Part shown: positions 47,701 to 59,415 of the stretch, one piece after another | Layout of the letters: each line of letters starts with the position of its first letter | How positions within the stretch are numbered: the stretch's first letter is position 1 | Assembly (NCBI GenBank): GCA_963969365.1 | Contig: OZ017748.1 | Span: 248,001 to 312,000, forward strand | Source: Asterochloris sp. CNOR1 | Taxonomy: Eukaryota > Chlorophyta > Trebouxiophyceae > Trebouxiales > Trebouxiaceae | Direction of reading: 5' to 3' | DNA: 64,000 bases | Made by a program: the position numbers and the translations under genes | The notes under the pieces: model-generated | Database searches by the model: none | Seen by the model: only the letters and a program-made list of their open reading frames with translations | Told to the model about the DNA's origin: nothing

Positions 47701-50700
47701 AAAAAGCGCTAGAGCCATGAAGGGCCCTTGATGTGGCAGCCTGTTGTTACTGCTGATGAACCCAGCTTTCCTGCAAATACAAATCATGATGTGCGCTGAA
47801 ACAATGGCAGATCAGGCTGGCACACTAGGCAGGACTGTGAAATTTGTCACTTGGGACTGGGCTGATTTCAGCTGACCTGCTGAACTGTGTGGACCTGGGC
47901 ATTTAGCTTCAGGCCAATGCCATTGACATCTTTTGTAGTTCCTGTGTATGAGACAAGGTCAGATGGACGCTGCTAGCAGTCCTGGCACCTACGCCCTGCC
48001 TGCATCACACTTTTGTGCACCAGAACCGCCATGAGCTAGAAAGTGACTTTCACGTTGGCAGTCCCCGACGGCGGCCACATGAGCCACAAAGTGGCGTTCA
48101 GCAGCACCCACTCAACCCACAGCGCGGCTTTCAACACTGCCCATGTGAGCCGCCATGAAGCGCAAAGGGGCCTACCTGAGATGAGCAGCTGTGCTGCTCA
48201 GGATAGCAGCCACCACCTCTAGAGTTGCAGCCTGTGACTCCACGCAGCTGCCTGACCCCTGCCTGTCTGCCCGCGCTGTTCCCTTGCTGGCCCCAAGCGT
48301 CTCGGCCAGCTGCAGCTGGGAGTGCAGCTGCTGGGCTGCCACTGCAACCAGGTGCAAGTGCGGTGCAAGCGGTGGCAACAGGTCTGGCACAAAACTTGAG
48401 GGTGGGCAGTGAGGCTGCATTGTGGCAGGCATGCAATGATTGGATGGCTCACAAAGTGGCACGGTGTGTGACAGGGCCTCAAGAGGCAGCAAGAGCAAAG
48501 AGAGGGGCTCAAGGTCACGGCGGGCTCTTGATGCAGCAGCCCAGGCAGCGAGCTTGGCAACGAATCAGAGCAGGCTCATGGATGCAGCACCCAGCCAGCA
48601 CCACATCATAGCTGCATTAAACATGCTTAAATCTATGCAGTGAAGAGCACTGACCTGTGCCGGCGCCAGCACCAGTGCCCTCCACGCCTGCAGTGCCCAT
48701 GCCTGCCCCTGCCCCTATCACGTGGGGAGAGATCCGGAAGGCTGCAGGGCTCACACCAGGAGCTGGGTTGTCTGGCCGTGGAGTGAGGCCCAGGCTGAAC
48801 ACAGTGCCCGCCGATGCCTTGGCGGGCTGCTGCGGTGCGTCCCCTGCACCCTTGGCAGCCCCTGACTGCGGGGCAGTCTGCTGCCCAGCCCCGCTTGCTG
48901 GCTGCATCTGTTCAAGCGGCGGCTGGTGCTGAGGTGGTGGCATTGCAGGCCCCAACTGCCCTTCTGCAGGCGGTGCCTGCTGGCTGTGCCCGCCTTGCAT
49001 TGGGTCTGGCCCAGCAGTGCTCCAGTCTGTCGGCTCTGCTGCCATACCTGCCAGGACTTGCAGGTTTGGGAATGATGCATCAGACGCCTGCTGGGCATCA
49101 GACGGCGTGGGGCCGCCAAGCGCTTCTGCTCCAGGTGCCGACTCGGTCAGGACCCCTGCACACCAGCAAAGTGCATCAGCAAGCATGCTGTGATGGGCAG
49201 AACGCACCAGGCTCTCCTGGCACAGAGGCTGTCTTGGCCAGTAGACTTGCACACTAAATTAAAGCGCTTAAAGGTTTGCAATGGATACTTGCAGCGCTCA
49301 AGGGCCAAGGTTTTGCTGTCTTCGACTTCTGGCCCGGCATGAGCTGCATTGACTGTAGCAGCGGTCATCCACGTGATCCGGAAAGAAGGGCTGCTCTGAG
49401 CCTCAGCTGGCTGAGCAATCTGCCTAAGAGAGCAGGGACTGACAAACAACCGGTAAGATCACCTGCATCCATGCCAAAGCCCCCTGCAGAGTCCCCAGCC
49501 TTAGCTGACTGCGCACTCAGCTGGCCAATAGCTGCGGCCTGCCTGGCGGCTGCCTGGGCCCCCAGAGCAGTTGCCTCCTGCCCTGTCATCTCCAGTTGGT
49601 TGGTGGACACCTGCTCTGAGACCAGATCTAGAGCCTCCCTCCCAGGGGCAGCTGCCATCGTGCGCCGCCGCGCCGCCAGACGACTGGGCACCTCTGGCAA
49701 GACCTGCCTGCCCCCACTAAAGCGCCCTGCGTGCAGTTAAGAGACCCTGTGGCGGGTGTGTGCAGCTGCTGACACTTCCCAGGGTAGCTGAAGGCAGCTG
49801 CTGCCATCCCGCTGAGCGCAGTCAAACCGCCCTGCACAGTGACAGAGCCCCTTTTGACCACAAGCTGCTACCAACAGAAGTCCTCGTGCACTTGTGCCCC
49901 TGCCTCATGCATGTTGTATTAGACAAACACCCCTGGCAGCACCGTGCAACATGCAGCAGGAAGGCAGAGCCCAAGCAGATGCATTGGGTGCAGCCCCCTG
50001 GCTTTGCCTGTCTTGGACCCACCGCATACAGGCCTGTGTGCTGTGCTGAGAAGTCCATTGGCAGCCCTGATGCAGCATGCATAGTTGCATTACATTGCCA
50101 GTCTGATGGCAGCTTCCAGCGCCGCCTGCAGCACTGCTGCTCTGCGGTAGTGAACTCTGCCTCACGCAGGGCTTACCTTGACAGCCCTGGTGCTGTGTGC
50201 ACAGCAGCAGCCAACCAAGAGGGTGGAGTTGAGCGCTGGATTCTGGGATGCAGCTGCCTTGCCCTGAACTCACGCCGGAGGCTTGTGTAGCCACCGCCTA
50301 GGCAGCCCTGATGCAGCATGCTTGGCAACAGCTGACCTGCCAGGAGTGCAGGCTCCAGCGTCGCCCTGCGGGATGCAGCCGCCTTGCCTGACGCCCGAGC
50401 CCAGGCCTCATGGTCTGTATCGCTGGCTGATGCAGCCTGGTCAGCGCTGCCCCCTCCAGTGACCTGCAGGCAGGACCACATGAGTGAGCTGCCTGTCCCC
50501 CATGTGTGGGGCAGTGCAGCCAATCACAGCGTTGTCATTGACAATTCACCTTGCAGCCCCACGCCTGAACCCACCTCTGGCACCTGGCTCTGGGACCCCA
50601 GTTGATTGAGCTGCCGCTGAGCCAGTGAGGCTGCAGCTGCCTCCCCCTGCTGCTGCGAGGTTCGCCTGGCCGCCAGGGCACCCCCAGCATCGCTGGCAGG

Positions 50701-52200
50701 CCTGCTGCCCTGCTGCCGCGAGAAACGGCGAGCAGCAGCCACTGCAGCCAGACCCTTGGGGTTGTCCTCTGCATCAGCTGTGATGCCTGCTGGGAGCGGC
50801 GGCCTGCCATGGCCTGCTGAGCTGCTGCCAACAACATCATTCTTGCCCATCAGGGCATTCCCTCGGTCTGGCCTGCATGCCAGCATTGACGTTTGTGACT
50901 GCAGAGGCATGATGTGATCTCACAGCACAGGATGGTGCAGCAGGCACATTGAGTCCATGACACCAGCAAGCAGATTTTGTGCGCCGCTGGCGGGGCAGGC
51001 GAGATTGACAGAGAGCCGCACGATTGACAGCCCTGAACTGTGTGTTTGATGTCACAACTGTCAAGATGCAGCCCACCTGAGGGCTGGTGGAGCAGTGCTA
51101 GAGGCTGAGAGGGGCTCAGGCGCTGCCTGTTGCTGGGTGATGCGCCTCAACAGGGCAGATCCCTGCTGTGTTGCAGACGTGCTGCCTGTGGCTGCAGCAG
51201 GCTGATTCTGGCCTGTCACCCGACGCAGAAGAGCTGAACCTGCTGCGGAGGCCCCTGCGGCAGCAGCAGACCGCCAGCTGAGGCAGGCAAGCCTGATGGG
51301 CTTGAGTCACATGGGCTGCAGGCGGCTGCAGCCCCCTGCAGCTGTGCAAGGCTGCACAACTGCTGTTGCGGCTCAACATGATCATGCTGACATCTGAGGC
51401 AACAGCCTCAGATGGGTGACCAGCCTCATGCAAGGCCTGCCAGTCCCACACTCAGGCCATGGCAGGCACCTGGCTCTGCTGCCCACGCCACCTCCCCCCT
51501 GCAGCTGCACTGCTGCTGCATCAGCTGCTGAAGAGGGCTGGACCCCTCAGGCTATTGCATTACTACCTGCTGCAGCAAATGGTTCAACACCACAGTCGAC
51601 CATGCTCACTGCCTGCCTGTGGGAGCCATGTCTTTCAGGGAAACCCAAGCAGCACCTGGCTCTGCTGCATCGCATTTGAGCTGCCTGCTGCTGCATTGAC
51701 TGCTGCCGCAGGTCCAACTTTCTTGACCCATGCTCAGCACATTGATAACTTCTGACATGTGCGGTCAAGCTGCTGACTTGACATCAAGGGTGCTATGACC
51801 TCAGCTGCAATTGAGAGCACAGCCTCTTCAATACACACCCCCCGCCTATCTTTTCAATCAGAGTCTGCAAATACCTCGCTCCTGGGCTGCACTTTGCCCT
51901 GTGCTGCTGTGCTGCTTAGTCAGCCGCCGCAGCAGCGCCGAACTGCCCTCTGCCTCCGGCCCAGCCCGCTGAGTCTGGCTGCCAGAGCGCCGCAGCAGGG
52001 GCTTGGGCAGCTCCGCCGCGGTGCTGGCTGCTGGCGCACCGGTCCTCTGCTGGGTGACGCGCCGCAGGAGGGCTGAGCCCTGTGCGGCAGCAGCACCAGG
52101 CTTTGCGGCGCTGGCATCTCCTGAGTTGCTCTGCTGCTTCGTCAGGCGCCGCAGCAGGGCAGAGCCCTTCTCCTCTGCTGCAGGCTGCACGGGGCAGGCA
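44762..52200 (-). CDS. Low-complexity and coiled-coil protein of unknown function, multi-exon
   Basis: I do not recognise this gene. Exons, 5' to 3' on the - strand: about 51875-52195 (GSALLRRLTKQQSNSGDASA, GSALLRRVTQQRTG, SSALLRRLTKQHSS), about 51076-51270 (two more ALLRR(V/I)T units), about 50551-50860, about 50343-50465, 49458-about 49735 (LVSEQVSTNQLEMTGQEATA), 48655-49155 (Pro/Gln/Gly-rich), about 48176-48385 (VAVAAQQLHSQLQLAETLGA), about 47404-47584 (QEGRIHQQWEQAAAQCSQLQ), 45467-45597 (LGEQLGRLQARVAHVGSRSA) and 45091-45227 (HDLLSRQLEQLQHSLAQAAD). The last two join in phase. The N-terminal part repeats (G/S)SALLRR(L/V/I)T(K/Q/G)Q about five times; the C-terminal part is predicted coiled coil. 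It resembles a cytoskeletal or scaffold protein, but that is a guess. The ends are uncertain; one frame closes at a TGA at 44762. Confidence 0.55.
44890..45227 (-). repeat. Three tandem copies of a coiled-coil exon and its donor
   Basis: The exon end encoding LEQLQHSLAQAADAAETQ with a gtatgt donor (45091 onward) recurs at about 45012-45075 (VWQHSLAGAAEMSQ, gtatgt) and about 44890-44960 (VWQHSMAMAADAADVQG). The period is about 85-130 bases. The downstream copies may be extra exons or decayed echoes. Confidence 0.75.
45560..46210 (-). repeat. Repeated decayed copies of the start of the 45467-45597 exon
   Basis: On the - strand the word gggctgcctggcatg(g/a)g(g/a)a, the start of the exon for AAWHGEWLVN, recurs near 45575, 45820, 46005, 46180 and more weakly 46285. 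Spacing is about 100-250 bases. Only the 45575 copy continues into an open coiled-coil exon. Confidence 0.65.
47430..47780 (-). repeat. Decayed copies of the 47404-47584 coiled-coil exon
   Basis: The segment with cagcctgctcccactgctgg on the + strand (47526-47545) recurs near 47646 (cagcctgctccaactgctgg) and near 47741 (cagcctgttgttactgctga). These lie in the upstream intron of the - strand gene and are frameshifted. Confidence 0.65.
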
Positions 52201-52749
52201 CGCTCACAGTCAGCATGCATCGATGTTCAGACAGACAGGTGCAAGGTTAGAACGGGCAGACATGTTGCTTTTGTGCTTGGGACTGCACACATGATCCAGA
52301 GTAGCCAGTGCAGGTCAAATGCTGCTGGAAGGCGGAGCCCTCCTGCTCTGCTGCAGGCAGCAGAGTCACGTCCAACGTGGGTCGGTATGCTTTCAAGTGC
52401 AGGCAGTGCCAGAACTGAACAGACAGACATGCTGCGTGTATGTTGCGGCCTGCACACCGCAGAGTCAATATGTGCAGTGGCAAGCACTGGTAGGCAAGCT
52501 GCTACTCGCATGCTGCAGGCTGCACAAGACACAGACATAACTGGACAGCATGGCCCTCCCTCAGAGGCAGCAGCAGGTCCAAGTCAAGCCAGTCCTTCTC
52601 TCATAAGCCGCGACTGGTTTGTGCAGACAGGCAGCAGCAGTGTGTTGCAGGGAGGCAGGCCTGGCAGGAACGACAGGCTCTCTGCTGAAGCCTGTATGCT
52701 GCAGCGTCCAATGTAGGGTGGCAACCACACAAGGCATGCAATGCAGTGA

Positions 52750-55700
52750 ATGGGATTCCTGGCGAAGAAAGCCCCTCTGACACAGCGACAGGTACTGCTG
52801 CCCAGCTCAGCAGGCTTGCTCTTCCAGGAAGCAGCTGATGTTGAGAAGGCGCGGCAGTGGACGGGCTATGCACTCTTGATGGAACGTGCAGGTACAGCAG
52901 CAAGTGAGCTTGCATTTGAAGTGAAGTGCACAGGCAGGGCAGTGCATGAGCTCTGCAGTCCAACAGAATGACATTGCGCTGTGCACACCAAGGGAAGTGC
53001 ATCATCAGGGCAGTGATGGGAGCCTGCACAGTTCCAGTGAAGTGCTGACCTGCTTGGTGAGGCGTCTGCCGGGGCTGGCTCCTGTGTCCAGTGTTGAGCG
53101 CATGTTGCGTAGCCCTACAGGCAGCTATGTCTATGTGGTCAAGCCCTGCCAGTCATGACGGATTATGACGCAGTGGCACCTTGACATGCAGAAGTGACTT
53201 GACAATGCAGCAGAGGGCTATCTTTGCTGGCTGCAACCTTGTATGCAATGCACCTCACACCTTCACTGGCAGTGATGCGCCTTCAGCTGGCTGAGCTTCG
53301 ATAATCAGCTGGCAGCGCAGTGAAGTGCTTTACTGCCTTGGCACCCTGCTCAGGGAGAGGCTGAGTTGCAGCTATTGCACTGACAACGATGCACAAGGTG
53401 TGCGCTCCCCCGCACGAGCAACTACATTGCTCCTGACGGCATTGCCATGTGCTTATAGCACAGACTTCGTCTTATGCACAGACCTCGGGCAGGCGAGTGA
53501 GTCCTCGACACGAGCAATGTTGCCCAGCAGCCACAGGCGAGAAGGCGGGAACTTAGTAGTCATATCATTGAAAGCAGCAGCTCATTGAAAGCAAGCAACC
53601 TAGTGGGCCTATTTGACACAACTTCTGACAGACAGCTTGTGCCCCTCATTCCAAGTCAGATGGACACCATCAATGATGTCGTCGGCACAAGCTGGCAGCT
53701 GGGGCCAATCTTGCTGGCCAGGTGGGCCTTCGGGCCAGCTCTCGCAGCAGATGCTCACACAGCAGATGCTTGGCAGATGCTCACACAGCAGATGCTCACA
53801 CAGCAGATGCTCACACAGCAAATGCTTGGCAGATGCTCACCAAGAGAGCCCCTGCTGCAGGATGTCAGTTTCTTCCACCCTTGGACTACCCTGGGGCCTC
53901 AGATACGCTGGCGGCCAGGGTGTCATTCAAGGAGTTGAGGGAGGCGAGTCCAATGCACCTGTCTCTCAGGTCTTCTCGGCAAACTAACACAGGTGTACCA
54001 GCGAGCTGGACTGCTGTCATCGAGATGACTGCAAGTGCATCTGGACTCTGCTCAAGCATGAGCCTGTTCTCTTTGATGGGTATATGTTTGCTGCAGGCAA
54101 TGCCAATGGCATAGCCAGACTGACGGCAATCATTGTCAACCTGGGACTGGAGAAGCTTGCCGCAGGGATTGTGATCAACCTCACAGATCAGGGAAAGGCA
54201 GACATTGTTGCCCAGGTGAGTTCACTTTCATGAATGCTTTCACATGCACTGGGAGGTCAGCCATCAAGCTGGACCTGTGCTTCATGAGGGTCTGCAGCCG
54301 TCAACCAGCCGGCCAGTATGATGTGCAATCCTGCGGCCATCCATCAAACTGAGGGGTGAGCTGTCGATGAACTTGAGCGCTGCCTTGCTCTCTCGGCCTG
54401 GCCCTCACTTCAGCATCACAGTCTGAGTGGCCCCAAACTTCGCTGGGCCATCACTTCAGCTCGCCGGTGAGTCCTGAGGTGCCAGGACCACTGATCATAC
54501 TCAGCTCTGCATGTGAATCAGTGTCATCAGTGCAGGCTGCCTGTCGCGATTGCCTTGCACCATGGAGGTGTGACGGATATAGGTGCTCCCAAAACAGCTG
54601 TGGTAGGCAGATGCATTTTCCTCTCGGGCCACTGCCTTCAGCTTCTCAGCAGAGGCTGTTTGCCTAGAAATGACGTGCATGGTGCATGGCTAGGGCCTTC
54701 CCCAGACAGGATTGCTGGGGAGCTGCAGGGCAGTGGGACAATTGCCCAAACAGGCAACCTTTCATTGACAGACGGTAGTTGAGGTTTTGGAAGGGACAGC
54801 CCAAGTTGGAGTTGCTGGAGAGCTGCGCATGCAGGCCGCAGACCTGACAACTGTGCAGCGCGCTGTTTGCGTCCGCTGTGGCTCTGCCTGGCCGTATTGC
54901 ACAGCCCGAGGGGCTCTACAGCAGGCAGCTGTCCTTCTCTGGCCCGTCTGCTGGGCTGCAGATCTGCCCAGGCCAGTTGCTGAGCTGCAGCACAGCGTGC
55001 TGGTTCTATGCAGAGCGCCACACCTTCTGTGGACGTTTGGTGCCATTGTAGTGTAGGTGACGACGTGCTTCCCATCCTGGCATACCCCTCCCACTAGTCT
55101 CCTCAGCTGTAAGCTCAGGATGCCCTCAGTGACAGCCAAGTCACACAGCTGGTGCTCTCCTTTCGCATAGTGCGGGAATGGTTTGAGTTGCTGACCTGAG
55201 CTGCAGGTGACGATGGAGATGATGCTGCCTGCCTTGTCAAGGCTGCACAGCGGCAGTGCTGAAGATGCTGCTCACTGCAGCCCAGGGCGGCCAATCAGAA
55301 GCCGGCGCAGATGGCAAACTGCATCGTTAAAGTTGCGATTCAGCGAATGACTTCTGCTGGATGAGAGTCCCCAGCCAAGGAGGTGCTGCTGCAGGCGGCC
55401 ATACAAAGCCTGGCCAACAAGCTGCACGTCCCTGAGTGCCGAGCTCCACACAGAGCAGGAAACGTTGGGGCCATGTTTGGCTAGAAATAGCCAACCATTG
55501 AGTGGCTGCCCTGCGCTGCAGGTCACCATAGAGATGCTGAACAACCAGAGCATCGCAGAGATGACTGCCATCAACCAAGCCATCATGGCTGAGGGGCGCA
55601 TGGACGTGGGGGCCTCCATCTCATCAGAGATGCTCAAGCGCGGCAACACCCAGTTCATGGAGGTGAGGCCAGCGCCGCAGGGTGTGGACCCTCGTGCAGA

Positions 55701-57917
55701 AGTGGCTCGACCTGTGGGCAGAGGTACCGCAGAGTTGCTGTGCTCAGGCATGGGGACACCCGGGTCAGCCAAGTTCTGCAGGATTGGATGCGTCTACTAT
55801 GGCACGCTGCTTGTGCCCTACTGGGTGGGCCACCACCACATCTGAGACGACCAAAGCAGCGCTCACTAATTGGAGGTGAGGGAAGTGGCTCTGACGGTAC
55901 CACCCGTCACCTGAACATCGACCCAGTTGCATACTCTGGTACTGGAACAGCTGATGTGTGAGCTTTGGTCAGAGAAGCTGAAGCCTGGCAACACCCGCTA
56001 TTGGAGGGGAGACCAGCTGTAGGGATTGCGGTAAAGAGGCTGTCTGGCTTTGTCTCCCCTGCAGGCACACCTGCTGGGGCTGCAGCATGTGTGGATGTAA
56101 TACAGGGCGGCTGTTCACAGCAGAGGAGCTGCATGTCCCATGCTCACACTCTCCTGCAGGTGCTTAACAATGCAAAGGAGCAGTGGAAAGAGGGCAAGGG
56201 TGCCCAAATCACGGCAGCACCCTCCGCTAGCCACAGCGCTGATAGAAAGTCTGTTGTGGAGCAGGTTCGAGAGGGGGTTGCCAGCGTGACACAGAATGCT
56301 CAAGGTGGGTCATCTTTTGTTCGACATGTCCAGACAAATTGCTGAGGGCAGATGCCTGAGGTTGCAACCATGATGTGGCTGGCAAGCACAGCCCTGCCTG
56401 CCATGAGCCAGCATGCATGCTTGCAACAGTGTCCATTTAGCTCGCTGGGTCAGGCGAGCATGCTGGGGAGGCGCTTCAGACACGGGCTGTGTCTGTCTGC
56501 AGACGTCACATGCGTTGTTGGAGATCGCTGCAGTCCATGCTGCACTCCCTACACTCCCTGCACATTCATCTCTCTCAGAACACAGCGTCGCGAAAGTGAA
56601 GGATGAGATGTTGCTTCCCATGCACGCTGGGTACACGGGGCTGCAGAAGCAGAGCAGGCAGAGGGACAAGCCAACACGGGTATTGGCTGGCACATCAGCG
56701 CGGCATGCACATCCCACTCCATGCTGCCTACCCCAGGGTTGCACATGAGAGGTGGCATATGTGTTCCAAGGGGTCCCCTCCCTCCTCCTTCAGGGTCACG
56801 TGAGAGAAGCTGGGGTTAATGGACGTGAAAACCCCTGGAAGACAAAACAGCCTCAGATGATGTTTCCCTCCCCTCCCTCCTGCAGGGTCTGACGAGAAGG
56901 CTGCACAGGCGAAGCAGGCAGAGGCGCAGGCCCACAAGAGCGTGGGGCAGCGCATCAGCGAGGCCCTCTACGGCGAGGACAGCACCCAGGACAAGGCCGC
57001 CAGCCAGGGCCAGGGCGTGGGGCAGCGCATCAGCGAGGTGGTACACGGCGAGGACAGCAGCCAGGGCAAGGCTGCCAGTGAGGCCAAGGACGCCGGGCGT
57101 ACCACACGGGAGAAGCTGCAGTCTGGTGCCGCCACTGTCCTGCAGGAAGCCAAGGGTAAGCTGATTTCTTTCCATGCAGGGGGCTCCATAGGGTTTGCCG
57201 CAGAGAAAGCCAAAAATGGGATTGCTTGGGGAGCCTCTGTGTTGCTGTAGCTGGGACTGATCGCTGCCAGGGAGCAAGCTTCAGCGCTTTGAGTGGATGC
57301 TGTTGCTTTGGCCTAGCTGCGGCTGGTTCCACAGACATGGAGCCACCATTGGGGTGTTCATAGGGTGGTTTCCATTGCTGTACCTGCTGCTGGGTGCCGT
57401 CTGGGTGCCAGGCACGCATCTGCTGCTATGCACCGGGTCCAAAGCTTTGCACCATAAGTCACGTTATGGAAATGGTGTTGAGCAGCGCTCTGACAGGCAG
57501 AATGAGGTGCCATAGGGTTGCAAAGTTGCAGCACCCTCCGTGGGAAAAAGCATCACAGTTCAGCGCCAGTAGTGCTGGTGCTGTGTGCGTTTGGCCTTGT
57601 CTGCGGCAGGACCGCTGATGCTTTGGGCACTCTGCACAAATGGCTTTGCCGCAGCCCTTGCTGGCAGCGGCCTGGGGCGGCTTCAACACACATGTTGAGC
57701 AGCCTTGTTTGTGACAGGACTGCAGATGCTCAATGCACCTGTTGCTTCCAGTGTTTACAATGAGCTGAATTGCCTCAATTGCACCCCTGCAGATAGCGCC
57801 GCAGTCGCACAAGAGGCTGTCTCCCAGAAAGCAAGCGAGGCCAGCCAGGCTGCTGGAAGTGCACTAGACCGGTTGGATCTGACAGCCAAGAAACAGGAGC
57901 CATCACGTACATTGTGA
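52750..57917 (+). CDS. LEA-like amphipathic-helix protein, 5' part uncertain
   Basis: The 3' part is well supported. Exons 54097-54215 (ARLTAIIVNLGLEKLAAGIV), 55522-55662 (VTIEMLNNQSIAEMTAINQA), 56160-56304 (LNNAKEQWKEGKGAQITAAP), 56886-57155 and 57793-57917 join in phase to a TGA. The large exon holds two 26-residue repeats (VGQRISEALYGEDSTQDKAA / VGQRISEVVHGEDSSQGKAA). The Ala/Lys/Gln/Glu-rich, Cys-free sequence resembles group 3 LEA stress proteins, while the upstream exon is hydrophobic. Possible 5' exons are 52750-52790 (MGFLAKKAPLTQRQ), 52828-52891 (EAADVEKARQWTGYALLMER) and a segment ending at about 54080 (SMSLFSLMG, right phase for 54097). I could not link these with certainty. A role in desiccation or membrane protection is inferred from composition only. 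Confidence 0.6.
53745..53840. repeat. 15-bp tandem repeat
   Basis: Units of gatgctcacacagca, some replaced by gatgcttggca, run for about 96 bases in an intron or 5' region of the LEA-like gene. All frames are open for a stretch, but there is no reason to call it coding. Confidence 0.85.
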
Positions 57918-59415
57918 GGCTCCTACAAGTCATCATCAAGTTTGAAGGTCTTTAGGACAGCATTCAACTATTCTACTCAATGCACGTACTTCATTTGACA
58001 GCAGAACAAGTGATGGGTTGCCAGTCCACCTTGGGCTGAGGGCGTTCAAACAAAAATGGGCTTGTGACGGTTCTCTGAGAATGCTGAAGCAGGGGACTTT
58101 GCGACTTGAACATCTAGGGTCTTCTTTAAAGCAGACAGGCGCCTGTTCTGGCAAGAGGTTTGCTTGTGCTAATGCAGTGGCCACAGTTACAGCAGGGAAA
58201 GAGAGATGACACCTAGCATTGGCCTCAAAGAGAGTCTGACATCTCTTCTGGGCTGGCAGTGCTCTAAGGGTGATGGAGGCCGGACAAGCTGCCTGCGGCA
58301 AATCGTGTTCAGGAGGTAGCCTGTGCTGCCGTGGCTGGTGGTGCCCCCTTACTTGACGGAAATTGTAGCTGATGTTTGCTGCAGCCATGGATAGGACCTT
58401 CTAGATGGCGGCTCTGGCTGCTGGGTGTCGGCGTCACCACAGGTGCAGTGCACAGCAGCGGTCCCAGCTGTGTCAAGTGACGGGCTGCTGGGCCTGACGA
58501 CTGCCACAGCGTCCAAGCGGCTGATCTACTTGCAGCAGCCTCTGGTGTGAGGGCCTAGCCGCGTCGTCGCGGCACTGGGAGGGTTGTTGCTTGTCAGGTG
58601 GACACTGGCAGCTGGCAGCCACAGCCATCGCTTTCCTTACAGCACTCAGAGGGCTGCTGTGCTGAGTGAGGGTGCAGCGGGCCAGTGCAGCATCGCTGCG
58701 CCTGCCGTGCTGAAGGAGAGTGCAGCGGGCCAGCGCAGCAGTGAGGCGCCTGCTGTGCTGAAGGAGGGTGCAGTGCGGGTGGTCCCTCCAGTGCAGCAAA
58801 AAAGTTGCTGCTGCACTGAAAGGAGCATGCTGTATTTATTGCTGTTGCAGGGCAGCTGCTGTGCAACAGTAGGCCCCATGGAACCTGAGGCAGAAGCGCC
58901 AGAGGCTGCCTTAGGGCAGCAGCTGTGCGGCCGCTGCGCTAGAGGAGCGTGCAACACCAGAGGCCCTCGTCTGGGGTGCCTGGACTCTGCGCTTGCTCCA
59001 CAATTGCATCTGTCTTGGAATGGTACTGCAGGCAGGGAGGGCTTCCCAGTGAGGAGCCAGCAATAGTGGTCATGGGATGCGAACTCTGATGTGGGATAAT
59101 GTTCTGTTTGCAGCCCAGAGCACCATGTTCTGCAGGGCGTGAGCAGCAGAGAAGCTGGTGAAGTCAGCTGCGTCCTGAAGGGCAACCATGCAAGCCCTGC
59201 ACCTTTGCGCAAAGCAAGCACAAACAAAGGAAAAGCAACTGAGTTTGGACTCTTGCTGTGTAATGTGGTACAGAGGCACTCGCTTGAGACTCTGAACATG
59301 GCTGGGGTCTCAATGCTGATTAGATGGTCATACCTCTCCAGCACCCCCAAGAGCAGCCCTGCCAACAGATATTAGCTTGGTGACGAACGCTCACAGCTGC
59401 TGGGTGCCCCCTCAC
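57918..59415. other. Convergent region between LEA-like gene and kinase, with possible kinase 3' exons
   Basis: The kinase should have further C-terminal sequence on the - strand here, but I could not identify an exon that joins phase 0 at 59416. The part at about 59285-59345 is a diverged copy of the end of the 59416-59592 exon (LERYDHLISIETP against LEMNDHLISSCSM). Confidence 0.4.
58655..58770. repeat. Tandem repeat of about 55 bp, two to three copies
   Basis: The unit includes gctgtgctga(g/a)(t/g)gag(g/a)gtgcag and cgggccag(t/c)gcagca, repeated from about 58655 to 58770. It is open on both strands, so a translation alone is not evidence of coding. Confidence 0.75.

Noticed and set aside
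53722-54114. Repetitive HTADAHTADA-type translation over the 15-bp repeat
   Set aside because: All frames of the repeat are open because of the unit sequence. No splice-consistent exon is needed there.
58594-58866. Cys/His/Pro-rich open frames on both strands
   Set aside because: They come from the 55-bp tandem repeat, and neither strand shows a domain or consistent splicing.
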